NCBI GenBank assembly: GCA_037349105.1
Contig: JAYJMM010000068.1
Location: 867,001-931,000, forward strand
Length of the DNA stretch: 64,000 bases
From: Limnomonas spitsbergensis
Taxonomy: Eukaryota > Chlorophyta > Chlorophyceae > Chlamydomonadales
Reading direction: 5' to 3'
Of the stretch, positions 41,401-52,271 are shown piece by piece. Made by a program: the position numbers and the translations under genes. The notes beneath the pieces are model-generated. The model was not told where the DNA came from. It worked only from the letters and a program-made list of their open reading frames with translations, and ran no database searches. Numbering within the stretch: position 1 is the first letter of the stretch; every line of letters starts with the position of its first letter.

Positions 41401-43761
41401 GCTTTATTCACATTTTTGAAATTACACCTACAGCAAAAACAATTAACTGAGACTGACGGAACGGTACGTGTTTTTCACAATTGCGAATCTTGCCGTACTC
41501 ATTGGACTCGACACAATTGGCCCATGTGTGAAAGCACCCCCGGAGGTCGAGGAGGAGGCGGATACGTGGCCCTGGCCCGCCGACTACAGGCCTAGGTTGT
41601 GTGTTTTCCGTAAGAGGAAGATGCCGACTGCCCTGAACTGAACAGCCCTGCTGGATAGTGATGCTAGATACCTGTCAGTAGTGTGATGCCGATTACCGTA
41701 CCGTCAGTGTCAAATGGTATTCAAACTTTGGCTCCACGCTTCGGACTTGACTGAAGCATAATTTATCCTGAAGCATTGGCATGGACATTTTTTTTTACCC
41801 GAATTTGGTGTCTCGAAAATATTTCGAAATTTGGTTTTGTCGGCATTATTCATTGTGTAGCTTGCATTATAAATTAAAAGAGACAGCGCGTCAAGAACAC
41901 ACTAATTCGCACAAAATACGACTTTAACGACTATCCAGCTTTGGTTCGACCGTTCTAATTGTAAGGCCACTTCATCCATAGTGGTTTCATGTTTGAGACC
42001 ATAGTGGATACCAATTGACAATGATAGTTCGGTATCGCCTTAATTTTGATATTTGGTGCCGGTAATTTGTCCACGCACACTCCCAGATATCTTTTGGGGC
42101 CTGTGACTACCAAGTCTGCGCAGCGGGACTTTTGAATTATTTTTACCGCGCATGCAGTTCGCGCACCCCAAAAATAATTAATTAAACGCCGAGTCAAACC
42201 GGTTATGCTGTACAGTTCTTCAGTCAAAATTTACGTTGTAACACACCGTGGTACGTCACACATAATTCCCTTTAACGGTGTCAGAGCCCAACCCTGCTTA
42301 CTCATGAAATTGCATACGATCAGCTGCAGCCTGGCGTAGCTAGACCCTTAAGCACTAAACTATGTTTTTTTTCTTCTAGAAGTATTCTCATGAACGCTCT
42401 CTAGGTGCTTAAATCCTATGTTATCCCCTTCTCTTCTGTATCCGTAGGAATATGAGCAAGAGATACTTGATGTCATGTACAGCCACCCCATGGTCTTGGA
42501 GCTCACGCTGGATGAGCCAGGGGGCAGCGGTGTGGCGGCTCAGTGGAACAAGGGCCTGGATGCTATCGGTGCTGATGGTTTAGTCTACTTCATCAATGCT
42601 GATAATGTGATCCATCCCAACTTCTGGGCTCTCATCATGGCAGCTCAGATGACGTCTGGCCACATCTACACCTTTGACCAGTACCGTCACCCTCCAGCCT
42701 CAGTCTCACGAGGGTACGTGGATGTGCTGGGAGCAGCTGAGTCTTTGGACACAATAGACGCCTCGCAGTTTGTAGCTGATAGCGCACTCATTGGCGAATA
42801 TCGCTTTGCTGACAATGACACCAGTGGTGGTAAGCTATTGGGGCGCCTAGTGGCTCAGCATCTAGACAGGTTCGTCTACCTGGAGGAGGTGGCTGCGTTT
42901 TATTACTTCAGTCACCAGACCTTCTCCTCCCTGCTCCCACTGCCCTCACGGCGACGCCACCTCAGCGGCCAAGCTTCTGCCCCCCCTCATGCGTTCAGCG
43001 TGGCAGGACGGAAAGGCCGTCACCTGAGTATGGATAAGCAAGCAACCCTTGCCACCACGTCTACCTCATCCCTTCCTGTAGCGTGCAACGACACACACGT
43101 ATTGCCTCCCATCTACATCATCTCGCCTTTCTCTAGGTCCGCTCCGCCTCAATATCTCCGACGGCTGTACGCCAGCATGCACTTCGACCTCATCATCCAA
43201 TGGATACTCGTCCACGATGCTGCGGCGGAGAAATTCCAGCCCGCCTTAAAAGTCGAAAGTCAGCTTCTTGAATTAATGTACGGAGAGGTCAAGATCCTGG
43301 AGGTTGCCCACCAGGATCCGGACAGTGTGAATGGGAATGCCCAGCGGAACAAGGGCCTGGATCTCATCACCGGGGACGGCCTGGTGTACTTCGTAGATGG
43401 AGACAATGTGGTGCACCCCAGATTTTGGGACTTGGCGTCGACGCAATTTACCCTGGGGCATATCTACACATTTGACCAGTGGCGAGCATTGCCTGCTTTG
43501 GTTCTCTTTGGGAACTGGGTGGAGACCAATCATATTGATATGGCTCAGTTTGTAATTGACATCAAGCTCATTGGACGCACCAGGTTCATCACCAAGGAGT
43601 ACAATGCGGACGGCATCTTTGTGACTAGAATCTACGAGGAGCATAAAAGCAAGCTCGTGTACTGGAATGTCATAGCGAGCTTCTATAATTTCAGCAAGCA
43701 GAGGTTCAGGACCGTCCTGCCTGAAGTGTGGCAGCGGGCTTGGTCAGGATTTTACGGGTAA
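35488..43761 (+). CDS. Multi-domain glycosyltransferase: one GT77-like plus two GT43-like domains
   Basis: Eight exons join by GT-AG sites and matching phases: 35,488-35,700; 36,211-36,293; 36,797-36,944; 37,134-37,229; 37,429-37,602; 37,908-38,051; 38,352-38,909; 42,448-43,761 (909 residues). Residues 1-27 form a signal peptide or anchor (hydrophobic VIFSCAIFFHVTLA). Domain 1 (about 55-415) has PRSAVMLTSCDLE, PHLIVV, WTDMDISYFLNP (DxD 149-151), EADIVLNSD and LNSAVLLIHPG, as in nucleotide-diphospho-sugar transferases. Domain 2 (about 424-625) and domain 3 (about 692-905) are tandem repeats: PVYLITALSG/PPIYIISPFS, HLRRLYAS/YLRRLYAS, NKGLDAI/NKGLDLI, YFINADNVIHPNFW/YFVDGDNVVHPRFW, a GT43-like pattern. 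It probably acts in the Golgi on secreted or wall glycans. Exons 2-3 are the least certain, and a further exon may be missing there. Confidence 0.7.
35905..36010 (+). repeat. Dispersed short repeat family R1, copy 2 (rearranged)
   Basis: ggccgtaggcttgtcaaggt matches copy 1 in direct orientation, while aagcagctgggcttgcggca matches the inverted form seen at 38,240. It lies in the first intron of the glycosyltransferase gene. Confidence 0.6.
38183..38295 (-). repeat. Dispersed short repeat family R1, copy 3
   Basis: The inverted form of copy 1: aagcagcagggcttgctgca and gaccaaaccttgaccagcat are reverse complements of the 27.6-kb copy. It lies in the intron before the exon at 38,352. Confidence 0.7.
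39290..39465 (-). repeat. Dispersed repeat family B, copy 1
   Basis: The reverse complement (gaacacgtttttggcaggcc, gcactgttcttccgccacag) matches 46,795-46,930. Both copies end near cgctattcctccaatgg-like words. Confidence 0.65.
40329..40634 (+). pseudogene. Small zinc-finger (BED-like) ORF with one in-frame TGA
   Basis: 102 codons from ATG 40,329 (MAPKKVKRSILLDNGKQLHL), interrupted once by TGA at 40,440. The second half, VWNNLYSIVLGKENAGDACC then CKGCRQNLSP...HYH, has a Cys-x2-Cys plus His pattern reminiscent of BED fingers at the start of hAT transposases. It lies in the large intron and has no transposase body after it. It is probably a transposon fragment. Confidence 0.35.
42100..42190 (+). 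repeat. AT-rich dispersed repeat (ccgcgca family)
   Basis: gcgcagcgggacttttgaat then ttaccgcgca and aataattaatta match 30,940-30,985. It sits near the end of the large intron. Confidence 0.6.
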
Positions 43762-44480
43762 CTAGCAATGCCTGTGGCATACTTGCATCACTCATTTCTG
43801 TCATGCGTGTGGTGCATCATGACCTGGCACATGAGCCCAAAACGAATAGTAGGAAGGATCTGAAATAAGCCCAGGGACTAGCCAGACTTGAGGGGCACTC
43901 ATAGACAGTTTGTTGCCTGGACTGTCATGCGAGCTGGACTTGTATTTTGGACCATGGTTACAATGCCACCATAAATCATTTATAAATGGTATTGGAAGCA
44001 GGGCATGCATACAATTTGTGTTTGTTTTATTATGGTGCATGTGCATGCTATCTGTTGTTCATGTGCCACCATCTAGAGTTCCAATACTGTATCTTAAAAG
44101 GTTACTGTCAATATGCCGATTAATGTTTAACCACCGGTTTAACACATGTAAGCAATGGATCAGCATTTACAAAATCAAATCACGTGATCATATCTAGATA
44201 TGCGGTTCAAGTCTTGGTCCCCCAGCCTTGTTCCGGTAAGGGCTCATTATTAAGGAAATTGCACACGTGTTGAGTGATAACTCAGCTGTATACAAACGGT
44301 GCAACCCCTAAACGGATGTAGGACGCTACCCTGGTAGTTAAGTACGCTGATGGAATTAAGATTAATGTCTTTAAGAATGGTCGAGACGACATTATATCCG
44401 TAAAGAAAAGGAAGACACTTTGTTTTAAGGCGCGGATTGAGGATGGCAACGTGTGCTCACATATAAATATATATAAGTTT
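43762..44480. other. 3' flank of the glycosyltransferase gene, no gene seen
   Basis: AT-richer sequence without a convincing frame. It probably includes the 3' untranslated region of the gene that ends at 43,761. Confidence 0.3.
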
Positions 44481-44590
44481 TTTGTCCTGTCCCCTTCAGT
44501 GTTTCTTTCCAACTTTCCTCCCAACTCTTTAGTCATGCGCCCATGCGGCCGAGCCTTATTTGAGCAGGGCCCAGAGGTGTAACGTCATTG
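44480..44590 (+). repeat. LINE 3' terminus, second copy
   Basis: catgcgcccatgcggccgag, then gggcccagaggtgtaacgtc and attgacat, match the reverse complement of 34,405-34,450. It is a severely 5'-truncated insertion of the same family, followed by an AT-rich simple stretch. Confidence 0.65.
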
Positions 44591-45160
44591 ACATATATAT
44601 AAGGTTTGCTAGAGACATTATACTTGTGAAAAAATATATAAGAAAGTACTGATAATATTGCTAAATGGTAATGTGATAAGAGTGTACGGCACTGCAGGGT
44701 TTGACAGGTATGTCAGTCTTAGGGAGCTGGCCACAGATCTTCCTTAAGGTGATGGTGAGGCCCAGGGTGGACTGACGTCGCTCTAGGGGATCTCTCCGCT
44801 ATGCGACATTGAAGGGTCTGGATAGGATCTTGTGATAAGCCGAGGATGGTTGCCTCGTTATCGCTTTGTAGCTGTGTTTCAGTTTATTAGGTTTGCTTAA
44901 CGTACTCTGGAGCGGTGATGCACTGATGCCGCGTCGCTTCGAGCTCTGGTGATGCGCATCATTGGGACGTTGCGGGGCAAACAGGGATCTTGGGCGTGGT
45001 CTGTCCAATGCCTAGGGTTACATAAAAGCTCCCTTGCACTGTAACGCATGGGCATGATGTAACGCTTGTCCTAGCGTGTCACAAAGTTCTAATGAGGATG
45101 CACGAGTTCCCGTGTGAAGCGTAGCGTAACGTAAGGGATAATAGGGGGGGGGGATGTTCA

Positions 45161-45192
45161 AGTAGGTAGGTAGGTAGGTAGGTAGGTAGGTG
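45161..45192 (+). repeat. (GTAG)n microsatellite
   Basis: About eight copies of gtag/taggt in a row. Confidence 0.95.
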
Positions 45193-45204
45193 ATTGAGTA
45201 AAAA

Positions 45205-45735
45205 ATCTTCTCGGAGATGGGAGACTATAAAAAAGTGTGCCGAGAAAAAAAAGTGACTGAAAAATAAATCAACAAACACACACGCCCAAACCTACTATGC
45301 AGTCTTGACGGCTGACGACGCTTGGCCGGCACCAGGGTAGCGTCCTACGTTCAAACCGCGCGTAAGTGCGCTGTCCATGGAAATAAGCGCATTCTAAATA
45401 TGGTATGACACGCCTGACGATGGATCCATCGCGCTGTGTTGTGCTTGAAGACCTGAGGACCGTTAGCGGCCCAGTCGTGAGCCACCAATTTAAGAACACC
45501 CACCAGACGCGCGCAAACTATTATGCCGCCGCGACGGCTCACGACGCTCGGCACGCACGGGCTGGGTTGCCACGTAGTCTCCCGCCTCAAGTGCAGCCTC
45601 GATCAAAAGAAGCGGATCAGCATTTTGGTTCCATTGCATTCAAAGTCGGGTGTAGGCGATGTGTATTCAAAAAGCTATGGGGCTGCGTGGCGATGGCACA
45701 TCCCGCCGCCGGCCACCCACCCAAGCTAGCCGTCT
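45205..45735 (+). repeat. Dispersed repeat family A, copy 2
   Basis: Counterpart of 33,140-33,535 with the same internal order, including gggctgggttgccacgtagt and cctcgatcaaaagaagcgga. Longer because of an extra block at 45,400-45,520. Confidence 0.75.
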
Positions 45736-46790
45736 TATGATGTACGGATGTCAGCCGCTAATTACGTAGCGCCGACTAGACTAACCAGGCAGATGTCGCG
45801 AGTTCGACACCTGCCGTAGGCAGAGAAAGGTGTTGCACACCATGCGTTATCGCACGGACACGCTGATGCTTGTTCGCACTCGAGAATAAAACTAGAAAAA
45901 AACTAGGAACCCCGGGGTTAAAGAGAAAGAAAATCCCGGAAGTTGTGCAAAGATCCCCGGCGTTTTTCTGAATCTATATAATAATGAGGGGAGTTGTCAC
46001 CCGGTCGTCGTCGTCGTCGTCGTTAGCGTGGATTTATCGCCTCGGAAGTCGGAATCGCTTCAGATTACAGCGTTAGAAAAATAAAATTCCAAAGCACAAG
46101 GGCGTTTGCGTCGCAAAATGCAGAGTGCAGAAACGCGCCTTTTGGAACGTGCAAGACAGGCAAACTGGGGTCAGCGACAGGCAGTGCCACCCTGTGGTCA
46201 GAAACGCTTGAACTCTACTGTGAACTCGGCTGTTGCCAGTGAAGATGACATCCAATTACAGTGAGTTTTCATTGGAGGTTTGGGAACAGTTATGTTCATG
46301 TCACTTTGACGCACTGTTCTTCGGTTGATACGGCTGTTCCTTTGATTTGTTTTCGCGCGTTTCCTTTGCATCCGAAACCATTCAGAGAACAGGGACGTGC
46401 GACATCTGGTTTTCTTCTGATCTGCCTATTGCTCAGAATATTGCATGCATTGCAGTGACCAGAGAGTCTGGCCGCGACACGGTACGCCACACAATTTGAA
46501 TTCCCGGATGGATGAAACATGCAAGGCGTGGGCCTAGAGCTTTCGCGTCGATACAAATGTGCACAATGAACTGTTTAACACGATGCATTACACGCAAAAA
46601 CTCGTGCTATCAAGGCGCGCTTGGAAAGTAGCACGCGTCACTCGTCTGCCTCGCGAATGAAGTTCGGTTCCATGACATCGCGCTGCTTTTTAGACAAGGA
46701 CGAATCAACACAAACACAGGAATGCAAGCGTTCTTCGTGATTTTCTACTGTGCCACGCTGTCGTCTATTCTTTTGGAACAGGGCTAACCC
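45736..46790. other. No gene seen; simple repeat
   Basis: Contains a (gtc)n run at 46,000-46,022 and otherwise no supportable feature. Short words such as gcactgttcttcggttga near 46,310 hint at diverged family B sequence. Confidence 0.4.
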
Positions 46791-46794
46791 TGCA

Positions 46795-46930
46795 TGTGGA
46801 CGGGGGTCCAAAAGAACACGAAGAACACGTTTTGGCATGCTTGTTCCTGCACTGTTCTTCCGCCAATGGAAACACAAACCGTTCGGTTGCCGGCAGTTGC
46901 CACGCTATTCCTCCAATGGAACACATTGAT
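46795..46930 (+). repeat. Dispersed repeat family B, copy 2
   Basis: Matches the reverse complement of 39,290-39,465 (gaacacgttttggcatgctt, gcactgttcttccgccaatg). It directly abuts the inverted-repeat element that starts at 46,934. Confidence 0.65.
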
Positions 46931-47265
46931 AATGGGCCTCATTCCACCAGTGGAGCGACGCCTAATTTGACTCTAATATTTGGCGTCGACATGCGCCTTT
47001 CAGGTCGCTCATTTTTGCGTCGTATTCCACCAGAAAATTAGGCGTCGCCCAAAATCCCTTCATAGCCCCTCCGGACGGGTGTGACGGGGTTGGTTTCGGA
47101 GAAAAAAGGCTGTACCATGCTCCCTCAAATTTATGTCGTCGATTGAGCGAGATTACTACGGTAATACTTTGAAACAAATATATCTTGTCACTATAAGAAG
47201 TAGTCGCGCTGGTTGGAGATGGTTATTTGAGCCAGTTTAGCAAAAAAGTGCTTTAGAGGCACTTA

Positions 47266-47631
47266 GAGGTCGGTCACACTGCGTTACGTTTGGGGTTGCG
47301 TCAGGAAAAAGTGCCAACGTGACGCCAGTCACACTGGCCCAAACGCGAAACGCAACGTGTCCAAACGCGAAACGCAGACGCGGAGGGGGGGGGGGGGTGG
47401 CGTTTCGCGTTTGAGATTTTTCATCGATTCAAGCTTAAGCTTGATCGCAAGCTTCAAATGAACAACATATATGTTACAATCTAAGGAAATACAAACCCTG
47501 AGCCGCTAGGAGTCGGAATTCGCACACAAATGTTCGCGTCAGATTCGCATCAGATCAGACGCGAAATCCAAACGTGACCCATACGCAGCAGGCAAACGCG
47601 ACCTCAAACGTAACGCAGTCTGACCGACCTC
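47266..47631. mobile_element. 366-bp Harbinger-like MITE, TSD TTA
   Basis: About 37-bp inverted ends with a few mismatches; outer part GAGGTCGGTCACACTGCGTT on the left against GAGGTCGGTCAGACTGCGTT on the right. TTA at 47,263-47,265 and 47,632-47,634. The start GAGG.CG.TCACAC resembles the elements at 25,492 and 27,100. Nested in the 2.9-kb element. Confidence 0.85.
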
Positions 47632-47649
47632 TTAGGCACTCGCTTTGCA

Positions 47650-48299
47650 ATGTCGAGGGCTTGTCTTATATGCTATACGACCGATGCTGCCTTGAATAAA
47701 CGAAAGTCTAGCAACACGCTCCGGCCGGTCCCGGTCCTCCTTTGCGTCAGGCCTGTCCAGGGCATTGCAGTGCCGGAGGGCCACCAGCTCGACGGGATTT
47801 GTGCTAAGTGCATCACTCTGAACAACATAGCGTTGAAGAAAGAAGCTGCAGCGGCTGTAAAGGCCATATAGGCAGATGTTGTGGATGCGGAAAGGGTTGA
47901 GGCTTGAGCGCATGACCAGAGCCAGCCGTGCGTGGGGCAGCTACAACAACAACAACAACAGCAGCAGCGGCAGCAACAAGACAGTCGCCCGGGATGCTGA
48001 AGCGGGTGTTGGATAAGGGCCTGGAACTAGCTGGTAAATTAGCTCGGAGACTTAAGCGACAAAGACAGAGGCATGAGGAGATAGCCGCAGAGGTAGTGCT
48101 TGTGAAGGACCAGGCAATGGCAGTCAACCGAGGGTTTGAGAGCTGTGTACCCCTTGTCAGAGAGGAGGATGCAACACGGCTAGCCTACGCGCGCACGGAG
48201 CCTATGACCTCAGAAGCCACGGGGACAATGTGCATAGTACTTGTGACTGCCATGTGCATGCCTTGTGACTACCAAGCGACTGCCATGCGACTGCCATGA
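47650..48299 (+). pseudogene. Coding remnant inside the 2.9-kb element
   Basis: One frame from 47,650 encodes a Cys-rich stretch (SRACLICYTTDAALNKRK, then GICAKCITLNNIALKKEAAA), suggesting a small zinc-binding motif. After stops it is followed by a Gln-rich run and a basic coiled-coil-like part in a second frame from 47,928 (GKLARRLKRQRQRHEEIAAE). It may be the remnant of a DNA-binding accessory protein. No family assigned. Confidence 0.3.
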
Positions 48300-48902
48300 G
48301 AACACTGTGAGAAGCATGCACAGAATGTGAGGGGAGGGTGGTATGCCTGTCACCTTGCATGGCCAGTTTGGATCTGCGTGTATATATTGATATATGCATG
48401 ATGGTAGCTGTAATGACTGCTTCTGCCAAAATCTTATATCATGTGTATGATGTGTCGTCAACTTTCAGGAGTCCAATGGGACCTCTACGGACTAATTTAT
48501 GACCAATTTATATCGTTTGTACGACCATTTCTCGCCCCCCCCATGTTCTGTGTAGAGTCGTTTTGAGCTCTAGAACTAGTGATGTGCTTTTCTACGGTTC
48601 GTGAAATTACAGTTTGCGGTGACGGTGCAATTTGCACGCAATTTACCAGGACCGTCCAGATTGCACCGCAATTACTGCAAGTTGCTTTCGGCGTAACCAC
48701 AGACGAAACCCTGGTTACGCACCGCAAATGGGGTTTTCGGCTCGGAACCTACCCGCCAATTGACGGAAAGTCATGACACGTTAACGTGGAAGTTGTTCTG
48801 ATCTTCACGATATCGTCCTATGAGTTGACACACAACGATCCGCAACTTCCCAACTTCGAAAATGAATGACTGATGTCCCCAAAAGACAGAAATCTGCTAG
48901 AA

Positions 48903-49052
48903 CGTGCTTGCGGTCTAGATTACAGCTCGCTCTTAATAGCGTGCAAGCTAAAAAGCCTTACTTGCGCGCAATTACGTGTTACGCCGTAATTGACCGTAAT
49001 TACTTACACAAAAATCGGATTACGGCGTAATCGCACAGCAGTGTCTAGAACG
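48903..49052 (-). repeat. gattacgccgtaat family, copy a
   Basis: About 150 bp, the inverted copy of 50,930-51,075. Shared words: ctagattacagc, gctaaaaagccttacttgcg, ggattacggcgtaatcgcac. Confidence 0.8.
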
Positions 49053-49176
49053 CTCCAAACTTCATTTTTTTATCTCTGACGACGCAGAAGACTTTTTAAT
49101 GGTGTTTTTAAATTGAGTAGTACGCATTTAAGTCGACGTCGATTTGGGACCAATTTGGGGCCAGTGACGTACCCTC

Positions 49177-49291
49177 AGCCAGACGGAGGCTTCTGCCAAC
49201 TCATACAAGTATTTCAGCATATCGTAATTTTAGATTCTTATATATTGTTTCACGTCACCTATCTAGAATTTCTGTATGAGTTGGCAAAGGC
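49177..49291. repeat. Short inverted repeat (hairpin)
   Basis: gaggcttctgccaactcata at 49,184 pairs with tatgagttggcaaaggcctc at 49,273 across a loop of about 65 bp. Confidence 0.7.
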
Positions 49292-49809
49292 CTCTGCATT
49301 GGTCGCCCCGTTCGGTTCCCGCCAGAACCCCAGCCACCCCCGTCTGTAGCCCCTCCCTGTGTTTGCATCTATTCCGTCGTCTGTTTTCAAATGGAATCAG
49401 AAGAGACAAAGCATGAGCCCCTGTTCTTTGTGGCTCAGAGATTCCATGCACGCCCTGTCCACTCTCAGATCGACGCCTGCATTGGGTGAGCCAGGCCATT
49501 GAGAAAGACAAATGGCGAAAAACGATTCCCCGACATGAAATGCGTCACGCATGACGTGATCGAGAAGATCAGAAAGTGTCTGGCCAGGTCTGACTCAGCA
49601 AGCAGGGGTGGGAAGTCTGACGTGGCACATTACACGCCGCTAGGACGATTAGCAGCACCTACTTGCGATGCCCCCAGATATTTCAAAATTAGGCGTGGCT
49701 TCACTCTTTCCACGTTCAAAAAAATTACTTTGGCGCCTCGGTGAAATCGGTCACGCGACGCCTAATCCCATTAGGCGTCGCAAAAGGCTCTGGTGGAATG
49801 AGGCCCAAT

Positions 49810-50929
49810 ATATACGTCAATTGTGTCACACGGTCCTCGATAACCTTCTTCACGCAAGAACGTCGTCGCGTTCGGTTAGGTCACACGTCGTCGCGTATGG
49901 TTGGGTCAGTTGCATGGTAAATGGTAATTCAGGTTGGCACTAGCGGTGAAGTTCAGCCTCGTCATATGGGGTGTATATTCTGTTGTTGGGTGTGAGTTGC
50001 TTCTTGTCGGACACCGCCATCGTCATTAATTTTATTACAACATTATTGCTGAATAGACCCACAGATGCTGAAGTCCTTAAGTTTTAAACCTTGCACCGGA
50101 GAACGCTTCAGATCAGATGTGCGTGACAGGTCACTCTTGTTGTCACACGCGATCTGGTCTGCTTCCTTGCTCGCTCGCAAAAATAAATGACACGCACACA
50201 CGCACGCAGACTTTTCATCCACCCATATCCTTCGGAACCGTAAGGTTCCTCAGGGGACAAGTGCTCTCTTTCAGCTCGCTGCCAGTAGGAATTACGAGGG
50301 GCAGACGCGTGAAAAAGAAGGTTGAGACCAATGGCAGGCCTGGAAAAGCAATTTGAAGAAAACCGGGCATGGCGCATGGTACCGTGCATGGCACTGGCCG
50401 TGCTGCGGGTTGCGCATCACAATAATACCTTCAAAGCTTGTTAGCTTTGACACGCGAATGCGGTCCCGAAATTGTATTTTGTTATGCTCTATCGGTATCC
50501 AACGCCATTAAAATGGCACGGTGTTGCATAAAGGTCGCAAGGCTATGCAGAAGGCTATGTTTGGAAACTGGATTCCTGACCATGGCATGCACACATTGCA
50601 AGCGGGCGTAGCTATGGAGCGCCGTATCTTTGCAGTTGACATCGCCCGCATATGTAATCTTGATCAAAAGATGCCTCTTCAAAAGTGCTTTATGTCGCAA
50701 TTTATATCGGGGCCAGGGATGGCATGCGCGGGAAGTTATCGTACGATTTGTGTTGCGATATGGAGTGACAAATGCGTCGAGAATCCGAGATGTCCGCAAG
50801 ATTTTTCTGGATTCCACTAGCTAGGGTAGTGTCGCTCCGACACGGTTGGCACTCTGTTCTACCGAGATCTTTGTATTGCGAGTGATGGAATTACGGAAAC
50901 GCGTTTGAAATGTCGATCATCACCAATTT
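49810..50929. other. No gene seen
   Basis: About 1.1 kb between the 2.9-kb element and the next repeat. Open frames here are short and have no recognisable content. Confidence 0.4.
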
Positions 50930-51075
50930 CAGTGCTGTGCGATTACGCCGTAATCCGTTTTGTGTGTAAGTAATTACTATACGTTCAAGTTCGGCGTAAC
51001 CAGTAATTGCGCGCAAGTAAGGCTTTTTAGCTCGTACGCAATTAAGAGCGCGCTGTAATCTAGAACTCAAGAACG
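50930..51075 (+). repeat. gattacgccgtaat family, copy b
   Basis: Inverted relative to copy a. Starts cagtgctgtgcgattacgcc and ends gcgctgtaatctagaact. Confidence 0.8.
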
Positions 51076-51180
51076 TTTCGCCACAGTCCCCAACCTCCGC
51101 CAAGTACAGATGTGAACACCCACCCACCCACGCACGCACCCCCCCCCCAACACACACAGACCCACAAACACACAACATGA

Positions 51181-51340
51181 CATGAGGGAGGGGAAGGCAG
51201 GCATGGAGGAGGATACATGGCATGAGGAAGGGGAAGGCATTCATGGAGGAGGATGCATGGCATGAGGGAGGGGAAGGCAAGCATGGGAAGGATGCATGGC
51301 ATGAGGGAGGGAGGGGGGGTCAGGCATGGATGAGGATGCA
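51181..51340 (+). repeat. 40-bp purine-rich minisatellite
   Basis: Units start catgagggaggggaaggc at 51,181, 51,221, 51,261 and 51,300. The G/A-only strand bias continues in degenerate form to about 51,540. Confidence 0.9.
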
Positions 51341-51540
51341 TTACATGAGAGAAGGGAAGGCAGGCATGAAGGGTGTGTGTGAAAAGAGGCAAGGAGTTGG
51401 AGCATCAAGGAGGATGCTTGGCACAAGGGAGGGTGCATGGCATGCAATGGGGGAGTAGGAGGCAGGGCATGCAACGGCAGAGTATGAGGCATGACATGGG
51501 GGAGTATGAGGCAGGTAATGGGAGAGTTTCGGATATGACA

Positions 51541-52271
51541 GGAGGGCAAACATGCGCATTCTCACGAGCATGTTCGAAATGCTTATCGGGCCGAAATGAC
51601 GATGGTGGCGCCATGCGATGTCGACCAGATTGACACGGTGGCTGTCGAGGTCCTGGCCCAGTGCAGCGCTCACGCGATGCATGCAAAACTCGTAGTAAAG
51701 ATGAAAATATAGTTCAGCTTGTCGCAGGGCGTGCTGGGCGCACGTAAGGTCTGGTCCTGAGTCTGTCCGCTAGGTTTGACTTGTGCGCAAAACACTTCGA
51801 TCAACTGGGCGCTACGAAATGCATCGAACTGCATAATTGTAATGTTTCGTCGCGTGTCTGATCGACCTTGTCGACTCTGACATTCTTCATTTCCCCCGCG
51901 TCACGGGAATTTGAAGGAAAATATTTCCCGTACGGCAACACACAGTAAGACACAGCCCCAAACACACGGGTGTTTTCAAGCCATGCTACAGCCTGCCAAG
52001 CGAAATGCAACCTTGAAGAGGTCATACACAGTTTTGAAGCCCTGCATAGATTTGGGGCTCAGGGTGTAGGTTAACATCTCTCAGGTTAACATTCAGAGCT
52101 TGAGCTCATCCCATATAAAAAGCCACTGTTGAAATCCAAATCTGCTTGGAACTTCCATTTCTTGTTGGTCCCATTTGTTAATTGCTGAGACGGCCCCTAA
52201 CCGGCGAATAATAACGCCCATTTCCTGAAAGAGTGGCCGTTTCAAAATAATCCTGGTATTCTCGATACTTA
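51541..52271. other. No gene seen
   Basis: About 0.7 kb without a supportable feature before the MITE at 52,272. Confidence 0.35.

Larger units (their letters stand above)
38910..42447 (+). other. Large repeat-filled intron (3.5 kb) of the glycosyltransferase gene
   Basis: The donor GTGAGC at 38,910 and the acceptor tccgtag at 42,447 split the first GT43-like domain. The alignment of domains 2 and 3 runs without a gap across this junction (HDSPAAQFSRAW|EYEQEILDVM against HDAAAEKFQPAL..QLLELM). The intron holds the repeats and the zinc-finger remnant listed separately. I see nothing else in it. Confidence 0.75.
46934..49806. mobile_element. 2.9-kb inverted-repeat DNA transposon, 3-bp TSD AAT
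   Basis: Perfect 17-bp ends GGGCCTCATTCCACCAG flanked by AAT on both sides (46,931-46,933 and 49,807-49,809). Subterminal ttaggcgtcgc motifs recur at both ends, as transposase binding sites often do. The ends resemble those of the TTA-flanked element at 52,272 (GGGCCCAATTCCACTTG). A 366-bp MITE and one gattacgccgtaat repeat are nested inside. The interior has a coding remnant but no recognisable transposase. Confidence 0.7.

Noticed and set aside
45760..45850. A tRNA gene or tRNA-derived SINE suggested by gcgagttcgacacctgcc
   Set aside because: The B-box-like word is present, but I could not fold acceptor, D and anticodon arms around it, and there is no good A-box.
51120..51170. A proline-rich gene on the minus strand of the 51-kb minisatellite
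   Set aside because: The frames come from purine-rich tandem repeats and are open in several registers.
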